Below, one piece after another: positions 17,281 to 26,677 of a DNA stretch of 64,000 nucleotides. The position numbers were made by a program, and so were the translations under genes. The stretch covers positions 1,612,001-1,676,000 of the forward strand of contig NZ_JAICBX010000001.1 in NCBI RefSeq assembly GCF_019492055.1, written 5' to 3'. Origin of the DNA: Flavimaribacter sediminis. Lineage in GTDB: Bacteria; Pseudomonadota; Alphaproteobacteria; Rhizobiales; Rhizobiaceae. How positions within the stretch are numbered: position 1 is the stretch's first letter; the number at the start of each line of letters is the position of its first letter. The notes below the pieces were generated by a model. It was not told where the DNA came from. It searched no databases and saw only the letters and a list, made by a program, of their open reading frames with translations.

Positions 17281-18318
17281 ATGGGTATTATTTCAAAAAT
17301 TGGCGCTGTCAGCGCTCTCTGCCTTTCAATTGCCAGCGTTTCAATGTCAGCGCAGGCGCAAACAACGGAATTGACGGTCTCATCCTGGCTGCCGCCATCA
17401 CATCCGATTGTTGAAGATATGGTTGTGCCCTGGATCAAGCAGGTCGAGGAAGCGACGAATGGCTCCGTCTCCATCAAGATCCTTCCCAAACCGGTAGGAT
17501 CCCCGCCTGCGCACTTCGATATCGCGCGCGACGGTCTGGCCGACATAACCTTCGGCGTCCATGGCTATCAGCCTGGTCGCTTTGTCCTCACATCAGTCGC
17601 CGAAATGCCATTTCTTGGCGACAGCGCAGAAGCCACGTCAGTCGCCTATTGGCGTATTTATGAAAAATACATGGCCGACAAAGGCGAACATGACGGCGTC
17701 AAAGTCCTCAGCGTCTTCACCCACGGTCCCGGCGTCATCATGACAACGGGCGATCCGATCGAACAGATGTCCGACCTCGACGGCATGAAGATCCGCGTCG
17801 GCGGCGGCATCATCAAGGACCTCGCCGGCGCCATGAATGTGGTTGCCATCCTGAAACCAGCTACGCAGGTTTACGAAATTCTGTCGCGCGGCATTGCTGA
17901 CGGCGTATTCTTCCCGATGGAATCCCTGGCGGCTTTCAAGCTTGAGGGGCTGCTCAAGAACCTGACGGAAGTTCCAGGCGGCCTTTATAACACCTCTTTC
18001 TTTCTGGTCATGAACCCGGCCTCCTACGACAAGTTGACGGATGAACAGAAAGCCGCGGTCGACGCTGCTTCCGGCGAGGCGTTCGCGAAACTCGCCGGCG
18101 CCGCATGGGACGTGGCGGACGAGGAAGGCCGTCAGGTCGCTCTCGACAACGATATTCAGATCATGACAGCGTCGGAATCGTTTGTCGGAGAAATTGGCAC
18201 AGCGTCTGGTCCTATCATCGACGCCTGGTACGTCGAAGCCGACAAGAAAGGCGTAGACGGCAAAGCGATGCTTGAAGAGTTCAAGCAGCTCGCGAAAGAA
18301 CTCGAAGCTTCCAACTGA
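17281..18318 (+). CDS. dctP: TRAP transporter substrate-binding protein (DctP family)
   Basis: The periplasmic binding component of a TRAP transporter, which brings an organic acid to the membrane subunits. Residues 1-26 form a signal peptide ending in SAQAQ; the mature part starts ELTVSSWLPPSHP. The GMKIRV segment (near residue 170) and the later VFFPMESLAAFKLEG region fit the DctP fold, including the Arg that usually pairs with a substrate carboxylate. GGAGGAGG stands a few bases before the ATG. The substrate cannot be deduced; the sequence lies closer in feel to the general DctP group than to the C4-dicarboxylate or sialic acid members. Confidence 0.92.
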   Translation: MGIISKIGAVSALCLSIASVSMSAQAQTTELTVSSWLPPSHPIVEDMVVPWIKQVEEATNGSVSIKILPKPVGSPPAHFDIARDGLADITFGVHGYQPGRFVLTSVAEMPFLGDSAEATSVAYWRIYEKYMADKGEHDGVKVLSVFTHGPGVIMTTGDPIEQMSDLDGMKIRVGGGIIKDLAGAMNVVAILKPATQVYEILSRGIADGVFFPMESLAAFKLEGLLKNLTEVPGGLYNTSFFLVMNPASYDKLTDEQKAAVDAASGEAFAKLAGAAWDVADEEGRQVALDNDIQIMTASESFVGEIGTASGPIIDAWYVEADKKGVDGKAMLEEFKQLAKELEASN

Positions 18319-18329
18319 GCCGCTGACTG

Positions 18330-18830
18330 ATGTCAGAAACAGTATCCAGGGTCGCGCGCGTCGCGACCCTTATTCTTGAGATCAGCGGCGCCGCGCTTCT
18401 CGTGGCGATGATGCTGATGACATTTGCAGATGTTATCGGGCGCTATTTCTTCAACAGCCCGATCGATGGCGCGTTCGAACTGACTGAATTGATGTTGGCG
18501 ACACTGCTTTATTGCGGACTCCCGCTCATATCCATGCGTGACGGCCATGTGACGGTCGACCTCCTGGAGGGCGGACTTTCAACGCGAACGAAGCGCGTGA
18601 GAGACGCTGTCGTCAACCTTTTGATGGCTGGCGCGCTGGCGTTTCTCGCCGTGAAGCTTTGGGGCAAGGCAGACCTTTCCGGCTACGACACGACGGCCAT
18701 TCTCGAAATTCCGCTCGCGCCGCTAATGCGTTTCATGGCTATTTCGTGCGGCGTTAGCGCAATCCTGACGCTTATGCTTCTGCATTTTCCGAACAAACCC
18801 GTCGATCGGGAAGTGGTGGCCGGGCAATGA
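18330..18830 (+). CDS. dctQ: TRAP transporter small permease (DctQ family)
   Basis: A 166-residue inner-membrane protein with four hydrophobic segments (about 8-33, 45-65, 88-112 and 125-155), the small permease of the TRAP system. The family segment DVIGRYFFNSPIDGAFELTE is present around residues 31-50. It begins 11 bp after the binding-protein gene and its stop overlaps the start of the large permease gene by four bases, the arrangement expected for an operon with fixed stoichiometry of the two membrane parts. Confidence 0.92.
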   Translation: MSETVSRVARVATLILEISGAALLVAMMLMTFADVIGRYFFNSPIDGAFELTELMLATLLYCGLPLISMRDGHVTVDLLEGGLSTRTKRVRDAVVNLLMAGALAFLAVKLWGKADLSGYDTTAILEIPLAPLMRFMAISCGVSAILTLMLLHFPNKPVDREVVAGQ

Positions 18831-20137
18831 TCGAATCCCTCATCGGCTTTGCAGTGCTTCTTGCGCTGGTGTTCATGCGCATCCCCATTGCGCTCGCCAT
18901 GGGCATCGTTGGTTATGTCGGTTTCGGCATGTTCGTTTCCTTCAGCGCGGCAGGCAGCCTCATTGCAAACATGGCCTACGAAACCGGCGTCAATTATGAA
19001 CTGTCGGTCGTCCCGCTTTTCGTATTGATGGGCAATCTGGTGTCTCGCGCCGGCCTGTCGGAAGAGCTCTATAACGCGTCAAATGCATTCCTCGGACACA
19101 GACGCGGCGGTCTTGCGATGGCCACGATCGTTGCCTGCGGCGGTTTCTCGGCGGTGTGCGGTTCATCGATCGCTACGGCCGCGACGATGTCGAAGGTGAC
19201 GATGCCTTCCATGCGGAAATTCGGATACTCCGATTCGCTGGCTGCCGGCGCTATCGCTTCCGGCGGAACGCTTGGCATACTCATCCCGCCTTCCGTCATT
19301 CTCGTCATTTACGGCGTGATGACGGAAAGCAATATCGGAAAGCTATTCATCGCTGGCATCCTTCCCGGTATCCTCGGCGTGTTGTTGTACATGGCCGCTG
19401 TGCGCTTTACCGTCTGGCGCAAACCGGAATCCGGCCCGCCTGGCGATCGCGCTGACTGGTCGCAGCGTTTCAGGGCGCTTCGCTCGACCTGGGCGGTGAT
19501 CTTCCTGTTTGTCCTGATAATCGGCGGCATCTATGGCGGGATCTTCACACCGACTGAAGCAGCCGGCGTAGGCGCCACCGGCGCATTCCTGATTTCATTC
19601 CTGCGCCGCAAGCTCGGATGGAATGACCTATTCTCCGTGCTTGTGGAAACGATCGAGACAACGGCAATGCTGTTCTTCGTTCTGATCGGAGCACAGATAT
19701 TCTCGAATTTCATCAACTACGCCGACCTGCCGAATATCCTGACTGACTGGATCCTTGGCATGACGGTGTCGCCCTACCTCGTCATGGCGCTGATACTTCT
19801 GATTTATCTGCTGCTTGGCTGCGTCCTCGAAAGCCTTTCGATGATCCTCCTGACTGTGCCCGTTTTCTATCCGGTCATACTGGGGCTCGATTTCGGAATG
19901 AGTGAAGAAATGACGCTTATCTGGTTCGGCATCATCGTCGTCGTCGTAACCGAGATCAGCCTGATAACGCCTCCAATCGGAATGAACGTATTCGTCCTGA
20001 AAGCGATGCTACCGGACGTATCCACCGGCAAGATATTTTCCGGCGTCACGCCATTCTGGGTCGCCGACGTCGTTCGGTTGTCTCTTCTGGTCCTGATACC
20101 GGCGATATCGCTCATGCTGCCGAGGTTCATGAATTAG
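18827..20137 (+). CDS. dctM: TRAP transporter large permease (DctM family)
   Basis: A 436-residue protein with about twelve membrane segments, the ion-coupled translocation subunit of the TRAP system. Family features include the early FMRIPIALAMGIVGY, CGGFSAVCGSSIATAATM with its conserved small residues, GGTLGILIPPSVILVIYG and FTPTEAAGVGATGAF. It overlaps dctQ by four bases (ATGA). A hairpin without a T tract lies just after the stop codon. Together the three genes form a complete importer with no regulator or catabolic enzyme attached, so what it imports is open. Confidence 0.94.
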   Translation: MIESLIGFAVLLALVFMRIPIALAMGIVGYVGFGMFVSFSAAGSLIANMAYETGVNYELSVVPLFVLMGNLVSRAGLSEELYNASNAFLGHRRGGLAMATIVACGGFSAVCGSSIATAATMSKVTMPSMRKFGYSDSLAAGAIASGGTLGILIPPSVILVIYGVMTESNIGKLFIAGILPGILGVLLYMAAVRFTVWRKPESGPPGDRADWSQRFRALRSTWAVIFLFVLIIGGIYGGIFTPTEAAGVGATGAFLISFLRRKLGWNDLFSVLVETIETTAMLFFVLIGAQIFSNFINYADLPNILTDWILGMTVSPYLVMALILLIYLLLGCVLESLSMILLTVPVFYPVILGLDFGMSEEMTLIWFGIIVVVVTEISLITPPIGMNVFVLKAMLPDVSTGKIFSGVTPFWVADVVRLSLLVLIPAISLMLPRFMN

Positions 20138-20138
20138 C

Positions 20139-20168
20139 GCGCAGGGATTTCTACCCTATCCCGTGCGC
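20139..20168 (+). terminator. Hairpin at the end of the TRAP operon
   Basis: GCGCAGGGAT (20139-20148) pairs with ATCCC and TGCGC (20158-20168) with one bulged base around a nine-base loop. It starts two bases after the dctM stop codon. No T tract follows, so it may protect the 3' end or act with Rho rather than as an intrinsic terminator. Confidence 0.5.
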
Positions 20169-20213
20169 ACAGTCCTGCTATAAAAGAGCAACCCCCGATG
20201 GAAGCTCTGTCAT

Positions 20214-20708
20214 ATGTCGGAACACGATAAGCTATCGCTCTTCGTCAATGCGCCGCCTGTCGCCGTGTTTTCGGTGCTTGCCGACGTAAAAAACAGAACC
20301 GTCATTCTGTCCGGAGTTCGCAAAGTACGGCTGTCTGGCCCGCTGCCCATAGACGCCTGTAGCAGCTTTCGGGAATGGCGAAGGGATTCCGTCAGGCTGT
20401 CAGGAATTGTCTTCCGTTTAGCGACATTCAATCCGCCACGGGAAATCGCCTTGAATCAGCGCGGTCTGGTCATCGAGGTGAACATGCCGCTGCGGCTGGA
20501 GCCAGATCATGACGGAACGCATCTGACGGGTCAGGTCACGGTGTCAAGCCGTCTCATCCCGTCGCCCCTCCTCCGACTGATCGAAAGACCGGTGTCGCGG
20601 TATTGGTCACGGCTATTCGAAACAGACCTGATGGAGATCAAGAAATATGTCGAGCAGCGCGCCAATCCAGTGTGGCGCGCCGGTCTGCGCTCGAAACACG
20701 ATGCCTGA
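20214..20708 (+). CDS. SRPBCC-fold (polyketide cyclase/START-like) protein, unknown function
   Basis: A 164-residue soluble protein whose pattern fits the SRPBCC fold: an initial strand with VNAPPVAVFSVLADVKN, alternating strands in the middle (EIALNQRGLVIEVNMPLRLEP) and a long C-terminal helix (SRYWSRLFETDLMEIKKYVEQR). This fold encloses a hydrophobic pocket for lipids or other apolar ligands. No catalytic residues can be named. The ATG follows GGAAG by eight bases. Its stop codon abuts the sufA stop codon on the other strand with no spacing. The assignment rests on overall pattern, so it is moderate. Confidence 0.55.
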   Translation: MSEHDKLSLFVNAPPVAVFSVLADVKNRTVILSGVRKVRLSGPLPIDACSSFREWRRDSVRLSGIVFRLATFNPPREIALNQRGLVIEVNMPLRLEPDHDGTHLTGQVTVSSRLIPSPLLRLIERPVSRYWSRLFETDLMEIKKYVEQRANPVWRAGLRSKHDA

Positions 20709-21107
20709 TCAGTTGCCCGTCTGAACGACCGGGCTTCCCTTGTCGGCAAGCGCCTTCAGATCGGCCGGCTTGAGCTCCACGGATTCTCCGCAGCCACAGG
20801 CCGATGTCTGGTTCGGATTGTTGAATACGAATCCGGACCGGAGTTTCGTCGTCTCGAAATCCATTTCCGTACCGAGCAGGAAGAGAGCCGCTTCCGGGGC
20901 AACGAACACCCGTGCGCCGTCATGAACGACCTCGTCGTCCTTGCCGGTGTCTTCGGTCGCCAGGTCGACCGTATATTCCATGCCTGCACAACCGCCCTTC
21001 TTGATACCGACGCGCAGCCCGATGGCAGGCTCGCCAGCATTCGCGACCACCGCTTTGACGCGCTCGGCAGCCTTGTCGGTCAGTGTCATTACGGTAAATC
21101 CGTTCAC
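20709..21107 (-). CDS. sufA: A-type iron-sulfur carrier SufA
   Basis: An A-type carrier that receives Fe-S clusters from the SufBCD scaffold and passes them to apo-enzymes. The three cluster cysteines are present: one in KKGGCAGMEY and two in the C-terminal SACGCGESV. The start is uncertain: GTG at 21107 has GGGAG seven bases upstream and gives VNGFTVMTLTDKAAERV, while ATG at 21089 begins at MTLTD with only a weak site. It is the last gene of the SUF run, 67 bp after the SufT-like gene. Confidence 0.92.
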   Translation of the reverse strand: MNGFTVMTLTDKAAERVKAVVANAGEPAIGLRVGIKKGGCAGMEYTVDLATEDTGKDDEVVHDGARVFVAPEAALFLLGTEMDFETTKLRSGFVFNNPNQTSACGCGESVELKPADLKALADKGSPVVQTGN

Positions 21108-21174
21108 ACTCTTTCTCCCTTCGTGTGGAGGAAGCATCTGTCTATAAATATAGACTCAACCGCTCATATTTCAA

Positions 21175-21570
21175 TCAGTACCAGCCGACCGCAATCTGCG
21201 CTTCTTCCGACATGCGATCGGGAGTCCATGGAGGGTCAAACGTCATATTGACGTCGACATCCATCACGCCTTCAACGGAACGGACGGCGTTTTCCACCCA
21301 ACCCGGCATTTCTCCGGCGACGGGACAGCCCGGCGCCGTCAGCGTCATGTCGACCTTGACTGTGCGATCATCCTCGATATCGATGCGATAGATCAGGCCG
21401 AGTTCGTATATATCCGCCGGGATCTCCGGGTCGTAGACAGTCTTCAACGCGGCGATGATGTCGTCGGTGAGCCTGGCGAGCTCTTCGCGCGGGATGTCGG
21501 ACGCGGAAAAAGTCCCCTTGCCGGCGTTGTCTTGTCCAGGCGCTATGTCAGTCGTTGTCTCATCCGTCAT
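21175..21570 (-). CDS. sufT: SufT-like MIP18/DUF59 iron-sulfur assembly protein
   Basis: A DUF59 (MIP18) protein of about 131 residues. The family signature is clear: LKTVYDPEIPADIYELGLIY followed by MTLTAPGCPVAGEMP with the conserved cysteine. Members fused or linked to SUF operons help mature Fe-S proteins. The first 30 residues are a disordered acidic lead. ATG at 21570 has GGGA eight bases upstream; an ATG three codons earlier sits inside that site. It lies between sufS and sufA on the same strand, 24 bp after sufS. Confidence 0.88.
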   Translation of the reverse strand: MTDETTTDIAPGQDNAGKGTFSASDIPREELARLTDDIIAALKTVYDPEIPADIYELGLIYRIDIEDDRTVKVDMTLTAPGCPVAGEMPGWVENAVRSVEGVMDVDVNMTFDPPWTPDRMSEEAQIAVGWY

Positions 21571-21594
21571 GCTCAACATCCCTGTTTCCGCGGC

Positions 21595-22854
21595 TCAGGC
21601 GAAAAATTCCTTCGCTTTTTTCAGCGCGTCAACCAACGCATCGACTTCGGAGCGCGTATTGTAGAGCCCGAACGAAGCCCTGCAGGTTGATGTCACGCCA
21701 AATTGCTTCAGCAGCGGTTGCGCGCAATGTGTGCCGGCTCTTACCGCCACACCCGAACGATCAATAACCATCGAAACATCATGCGCGTGAATACCTTCGA
21801 TCTCGAAGGACACGATAGCGCCCTTGCCCGGCGCGTCGCCAAATATCTTCAGTGAATTGATAGCGCGCAGCCTGTCATGTGCGTATGCGCAGAGATCCGC
21901 TTCATGAGCGGCGATCGCATCGCGTCCGATGCTTTCCATATAGTCGAGCGCCGCGCCAAGACCAATAGCCTGCACAATCGGGGGCGTGCCGGCCTCGAAA
22001 CGATGTGGCGGCGCGTTGTAACTGATTTCGTCCTGGCTGACGTCGAGAATCATTTCTCCGCCACCCTGAAACGGCCGCATTTTCTCCAGCATCGCCTGCT
22101 TGCCGTAGAGCACGCCGATCCCCGACGGGCCGTATACCTTGTGACCGGTGAAGACATACCAGTCGCAATCGATATCCTGAACGTCGACGCTCATGTGCAC
22201 GGCGGCCTGACTGCCGTCGACAAGAACCGGAATGCCGCGCTCGTGGGCGATCCGGCACACTTCCTTGACCGGAACCACGGTGCCGAGAACATTCGACATA
22301 TGGGTAATCGCCACCAGTTTGGTTCGATCCGTCAGTTGCGCCTCGAAGTCTTCAATTTTGAAAGCGCCATTGCCATCGACCGGAACCCATTTCAGCTTTG
22401 CTCCCTGACGCTCGCGTATGAAATGCCAGGGCACGATGTTGGAATGGTGCTCCATGATCGTCAGCACGATCTCGTCATCGGCTTCGATGAACGGCATGCC
22501 GTAGCTGTAAGCAACGGTGTTGATTGCTTCGGTCGTCGACTTCGTGAAGACGATGTTGTCGACGCTTTCGGCGTTCAAAAACGATCTGACCTTCTCGCGC
22601 GCCTGCTCGTATGCGTCGGTCGCCGCATTTGACAGGTAGTGCAGACCACGATGAACATTTGCGTATTCGTTGGAATAGGCGTTTGTAATCGCGTCGATCA
22701 CAGATTGCGGCTTCTGGGCTGATGCGCCGTTGTCGAGATAAACGAGCGGTTTGCCGTAGACCTCGCGCGACAATATCGGGAAATCACGCCGAATGGCTTC
22801 GACATCATAACCGGTTGAGCCGGACAACCTTGTTTCCGCGGTAGCGTCAGGCAT
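21595..22854 (-). CDS. sufS: Cysteine desulfurase SufS (type II)
   Basis: A PLP enzyme that takes sulfur from cysteine and passes it as persulfide to the SufBCD scaffold. In 419 residues: PLP-binding K239 in FTGHKVYGP, H-x-x-N in EHHSNIVPWH, and the catalytic C377 in RAGTHCAQP on the short loop that marks type II (SufS-like) enzymes. Such enzymes normally need SufE or SufU to take the sulfur; neither is encoded in this locus. Its start overlaps the sufD end by eight bases. A second desulfurase of type I lies at the head of the operon. Confidence 0.95.
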   Translation of the reverse strand: MPDATAETRLSGSTGYDVEAIRRDFPILSREVYGKPLVYLDNGASAQKPQSVIDAITNAYSNEYANVHRGLHYLSNAATDAYEQAREKVRSFLNAESVDNIVFTKSTTEAINTVAYSYGMPFIEADDEIVLTIMEHHSNIVPWHFIRERQGAKLKWVPVDGNGAFKIEDFEAQLTDRTKLVAITHMSNVLGTVVPVKEVCRIAHERGIPVLVDGSQAAVHMSVDVQDIDCDWYVFTGHKVYGPSGIGVLYGKQAMLEKMRPFQGGGEMILDVSQDEISYNAPPHRFEAGTPPIVQAIGLGAALDYMESIGRDAIAAHEADLCAYAHDRLRAINSLKIFGDAPGKGAIVSFEIEGIHAHDVSMVIDRSGVAVRAGTHCAQPLLKQFGVTSTCRASFGLYNTRSEVDALVDALKKAKEFFA

Positions 22855-24118
22855 GTTGCGCCAGCCATTCCGAGAATCTGTTCTCGAAGGCCTCGACCAG
22901 ATCCTCCTGCTCCAGATCTTCGACGATTTCGGATATGAAAGCGTTTACGAGCATTGCCCGCGCCTTCGAATCAGAGATACCACGCGCCTTGAGATAGAAG
23001 AGATGGTTCTCGTCGATATCGGTGACCGTTGCGCCATGTCCGCACTGAACGTCATCTGCGAATATTTCGAGTTCCGGCTTTGAGAAGAACTCGCCCTCGT
23101 CCGACAATAGCAACGTGTTGCAAGCCATTTTGGCGTCCGTCTTCTGGGCAATCTGCGCGACGCGGATCTGTCCCTGGAACACGCCGCGCGCCCGATCGAA
23201 GACGACGTTGCGCAGGGTCTCGGCGGATACGCAATTCGCCACCAGATGATCGAATTCCATCGTGATGTCGGTGTGGCTGTCTCCACCCAGAAGATTGACC
23301 CCGCGAAGCGCGAAGTCGGAGTTCTCGCCATCGGCAGTTACGTGCACTTCCTGACGCACCAGATGGCCTCCGGCGTTGGCTATGAAAAGCGTAAGCCGGG
23401 CGTCTTCGCCCAGACGGATGTTGATCTGGCCGAGATGCGTATCGGAAACGCCGCGTTCCTGGCTAATGATCCAGGTAACAGCAGCGCCCTTGCCAATAGT
23501 GAGATCGGTGATGGAAGATACGAAGGAATCGGTCTTGCCAGCTGCAATTTGCCGTTCGATGAACGTACCTGACGCGCCTTCTCCGATGTTGACGGACATG
23601 CGCGTGTGCAAATGACCGCCCAACGACGCGTTCTGAAACTCGATTGTTTTTTCAAGCTTCGCGCCCTTTGACACCTCGACTACCGAGCCCCCGTCCACGA
23701 ACATGCTGTTTACGCGTCCGATGAAGTCATCCGATCGTTTTGACGCCAACAGATCGGTTGCGCGCTCTGAAGCCAGCAATTCCTTGAAAGACGAAACATC
23801 CATACCATCCGGAATGGCGCTGTCCTGGCAGTCGTTGCGGGCGGACAGTACGATTGAGTCCGGGACAATGGGCTTTGCCGACGCGCCTGCTTCAGCTGAA
23901 AAGTCTGAGGGCGCCGATTTCAGCAGCGTCCGAAGATCGGTGTAGTGCCATGTCTCGATACGCCGCCCAGGTAGACCCGTCTGAGCGAAGTCGTGGACAA
24001 GCCCGTCCCGAAGTTCTGTCACGGATGCGTCGCCCTGAAGCGCGTCGCGCCGTTCCGAATATCGATCGAGTAACGACTGTTCGGCGGCCGTGATCGGTTT
24101 CTTGCTTTGCACGTTCAT
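22847..24118 (-). CDS. sufD: SufD, Fe-S scaffold subunit
   Basis: A 423-residue member of the SufB/SufD family and part of the SufBC2D scaffold on which clusters are built with energy from SufC. The right-handed beta-helix core spans the middle and the C-terminal helical part includes the conserved CGHGATVTDIDENHLFYLKARG, with the histidine that is essential for cluster formation in E. coli SufD. The N-terminal helical part (RIETWHYTDLRTLL) is typical of SufD. It starts 27 bp after sufC and overlaps sufS by eight bases. Confidence 0.95.
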   Translation of the reverse strand: MNVQSKKPITAAEQSLLDRYSERRDALQGDASVTELRDGLVHDFAQTGLPGRRIETWHYTDLRTLLKSAPSDFSAEAGASAKPIVPDSIVLSARNDCQDSAIPDGMDVSSFKELLASERATDLLASKRSDDFIGRVNSMFVDGGSVVEVSKGAKLEKTIEFQNASLGGHLHTRMSVNIGEGASGTFIERQIAAGKTDSFVSSITDLTIGKGAAVTWIISQERGVSDTHLGQINIRLGEDARLTLFIANAGGHLVRQEVHVTADGENSDFALRGVNLLGGDSHTDITMEFDHLVANCVSAETLRNVVFDRARGVFQGQIRVAQIAQKTDAKMACNTLLLSDEGEFFSKPELEIFADDVQCGHGATVTDIDENHLFYLKARGISDSKARAMLVNAFISEIVEDLEQEDLVEAFENRFSEWLAQHA

Positions 24119-24145
24119 ATCAAACCTTGCCTTGCGGACCGCGGA

Positions 24146-24901
24146 TCAAGCAGCTTTCTCGATGATGTTCGCATATCCGTTCTTCTCGAGTTCCAGCGCG
24201 AGTTCCTTTTGACCGGACTCGATAACGCGCCCTTTGTAGAGAACGTGCACGCTGTCCGGGACGATGTAATCGAGAAGACGCTGATAGTGCGTAATAACGA
24301 CGATGGCGCGATCCGGTGAACGCAAAGCGTTGACGCCGTCGGCGACAATCTTGAGCGCGTCAATGTCGAGACCGGAATCGGTTTCATCGAGTATGCAGAG
24401 ACTGGGCTCCAGCAAAGCCATCTGAAGAATTTCCGCCCGTTTCTTCTCTCCGCCTGAGAAGCCGACGTTCAGCGGGCGCTTGAGCATGTCCATGTCGATT
24501 TTGAGTTCACCCGCGGCTTCCTTGACCTTTCGGATGAAATCCGGCGTGGACAACTCGTCTTCGCCCCTCGCCTTGCGCTGCTCGTTCATCGCCACCTTGA
24601 GGAACTGCATGGTGGCGACGCCGGGGATCTCGACCGGATACTGGAAGGCCAGAAAGATTCCGGATGCGGCGCGTTCGCTGACATCCATATCCAGAATGCT
24701 TTCGCCGTTGTAGAGAATATCGCCTTCAGTCACTTCGTAGTCTTCGCGACCTGTCAGAACATAGGACAGCGTCGACTTGCCTGACCCGTTCGGTCCCATG
24801 ATAGCGGCGACCTCGCCGGCCTTGACCGTAAGATTCAGGCCGCGGATGATTTCCGTGCCATCCTCGGCGATCCGCGCGTGAAGATTCTTGATTTCCAGCA
24901 T
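24146..24901 (-). CDS. sufC: SufC, ABC-type ATPase of the Fe-S scaffold
   Basis: The cytosolic ATPase that drives shape changes in SufBCD. Walker A GPNGSGKS is at 36-43, the ABC signature FSGGEKK at 148-154 and Walker B with catalytic Glu in CILDETD at 169-175; the residue after the signature and the SGLDIDAL D-loop are as in SufC rather than in transporter ATPases. 251 residues. The ATG at 24901 gives the normal N-terminus MLEIKNLHA; an in-frame TTG at 24916 is unlikely. A strong hairpin lies between sufB and this gene. Confidence 0.96.
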   Translation of the reverse strand: MLEIKNLHARIAEDGTEIIRGLNLTVKAGEVAAIMGPNGSGKSTLSYVLTGREDYEVTEGDILYNGESILDMDVSERAASGIFLAFQYPVEIPGVATMQFLKVAMNEQRKARGEDELSTPDFIRKVKEAAGELKIDMDMLKRPLNVGFSGGEKKRAEILQMALLEPSLCILDETDSGLDIDALKIVADGVNALRSPDRAIVVITHYQRLLDYIVPDSVHVLYKGRVIESGQKELALELEKNGYANIIEKAA

Positions 24902-24975
24902 TCCGTTACATCCCAAATTACTGCGGAGCCATGGTTCACCGGCGTTTCCGGTTCCAGTGATCTCCGAATTGTACG

Positions 24976-24992
24976 GCCGGCGCAGCGCCGGC
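24976..24992. other. GC-rich hairpin between sufB and sufC
   Basis: GCCGGCG (24976-24982) and CGCCGGC (24986-24992) form a perfect seven-base stem with a CAG loop in the 114-bp gap between sufB and sufC. On the transcribed strand no T tract follows, so it is more likely an mRNA stability or processing element than a full terminator. Confidence 0.5.
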
Positions 24993-25015
24993 TCTTGTTT
25001 TCTACAGGCGGCCGA

Positions 25016-26485
25016 TCAGCCCACGCTGCCTTCCAGACTGATACCGATCAGTTTCTGCGCCTCGACGGCGAACTCCATCGGCAATTCCTGAATGACTTCC
25101 TTCACGAAGCCGTTGACGATCAGCGCAATGGCTTCCTCTTCTGGAATGCCGCGTTGCAGGCAATAGAAGAGTTGATCCTCCGAGATCTTGGAGGTTGTCG
25201 CTTCGTGTTCGAACTGCGCTGTCGAATTCCTTGCTTCGATATAAGGAACCGTATGCGCGCCGCAATTGTTGCCGATCAGCAGGGAATCGCACTGCGTAAA
25301 GTTGCGGGCGTTGGTCGCCTTGCGGTGCGCCGAAACCTGGCCGCGATAGGTGTTGTTCGATTTCCCGGCAGAGATGCCCTTGGAGATGATGCGGCTCGAC
25401 GTGTTCTTGCCAAGATGAATCATCTTGGTGCCGCTATCGATCTGCTGGCGACCATTGGAAACGGCGATCGAGTAGAACTCGCCGCGCGAATTGTCGCCGC
25501 GCAGAATGCAGGACGGATATTTCCAGGTGATCGCCGATCCGGTTTCAACCTGGGTCCATGAAATCTTCGAGTTCGCCCCGCGACAGTCGCCGCGCTTGGT
25601 GACGAAGTTGTAGATGCCGCCCTTGCCTTCAGAATCTCCGGGAAACCAGTTCTGGACCGTCGAGTACTTTATTTCCGCGTCTTCAAGGGCGACAAGTTCG
25701 ACGACAGCGGCGTGAAGCTGGTTCTCGTCGCGCTGCGGGGCCGTGCACCCTTCGAGATAAGAGACGTATGCAGCCTCTTCACAGATGATCAGAGTGCGTT
25801 CGAACTGACCGGTGTTCTTTTCGTTGATGCGGAAATAGGTGGAAAGCTCCATCGGGCAGCGCACGCCCTTCGGCACAAATACGAAAGAGCCGTCCGTGAA
25901 AACCGCCGAATTGAGCGTCGCATAATAGTTGTCGGTGACCGGCACGACGCTGCCGAGATATTTCCGAACGAGATCGGGATGCTCTCTGATCGCTTCGGAG
26001 ATTGACATGAAGATTACGCCCGCCTTGGCGAGTTCTTTCTTGAAGGTCGTTACCACCGAAACGGAATCGAAAACGGCGTCTACGGCGATCTTCGACTCCT
26101 GCACGCCGGCGAGGATTTCCTGCTCCCGAAGCGGAATACCAAGCTTCTCGTAAGTCCTGAGCAGTTCCGGATCGACTTCGTCGAGCGTTTTCGGACCCGC
26201 CATGCTCTTTGGCGCGGCGTAGTAATAGATGTCGTTGAAGTCGATTTTCGGATATTCGACGCGCGCCCACGACGGCGCTTCCATCGTCAACCAGCGACGA
26301 TAGGCGTTCAGACGCCACTCAAGCATCCATTCCGGCTCATCTTTTTTCGCCGAAATGAAGCGAATGATGTCTTCATTTAGCCCCTTTGGGGCCTTTTCCA
26401 TTTCGATAAGCGTTTCGAACCCGTACTTATACTGGTCCACATCGATCTGGCGAACCTGATCGATCGTCTCCTGCACAGCAGGCAT
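25016..26485 (-). CDS. sufB: SufB, Fe-S scaffold subunit
   Basis: The main scaffold protein for cluster assembly in the SUF pathway. The 489-residue sequence shows the family segments [51 protein letters not shown] with the conserved Cys that takes persulfide, and the C-terminal [19 protein letters not shown]. Its N-terminal part is longer than in SufD, as expected. GGAGAG precedes the ATG. It is the second gene of the run that starts with the desulfurase at 27832, with 192 bp between them, so a second promoter for sufB may exist there; I saw no convincing IscR, RirA or Irr site. Confidence 0.97.
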   Translation of the reverse strand: MPAVQETIDQVRQIDVDQYKYGFETLIEMEKAPKGLNEDIIRFISAKKDEPEWMLEWRLNAYRRWLTMEAPSWARVEYPKIDFNDIYYYAAPKSMAGPKTLDEVDPELLRTYEKLGIPLREQEILAGVQESKIAVDAVFDSVSVVTTFKKELAKAGVIFMSISEAIREHPDLVRKYLGSVVPVTDNYYATLNSAVFTDGSFVFVPKGVRCPMELSTYFRINEKNTGQFERTLIICEEAAYVSYLEGCTAPQRDENQLHAAVVELVALEDAEIKYSTVQNWFPGDSEGKGGIYNFVTKRGDCRGANSKISWTQVETGSAITWKYPSCILRGDNSRGEFYSIAVSNGRQQIDSGTKMIHLGKNTSSRIISKGISAGKSNNTYRGQVSAHRKATNARNFTQCDSLLIGNNCGAHTVPYIEARNSTAQFEHEATTSKISEDQLFYCLQRGIPEEEAIALIVNGFVKEVIQELPMEFAVEAQKLIGISLEGSVG

Positions 26486-26677
26486 TGGCGCTCTCCAATC
26501 TCGCCGGATTAAAGGTCCGGCAGTTTGTCAACGTCATATATGTAAAGCCGCTCGCGTTTCCGCGCCCGGCACCACCGCATTTAGTGCATTGAAGCCTAGA
26601 TTCCAATGCGAGAGCAGCTTGTAAGCCGAAATTTATAATATTTCCAGACTGGGCTCCCATTTATTCGAAAAGAGCCC

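Noticed and set aside
26486-26677. IscR, RirA or Irr binding site before sufB
   Set aside because: The region was read on both strands; AT-rich segments are present, but none matches a consensus well enough to call.
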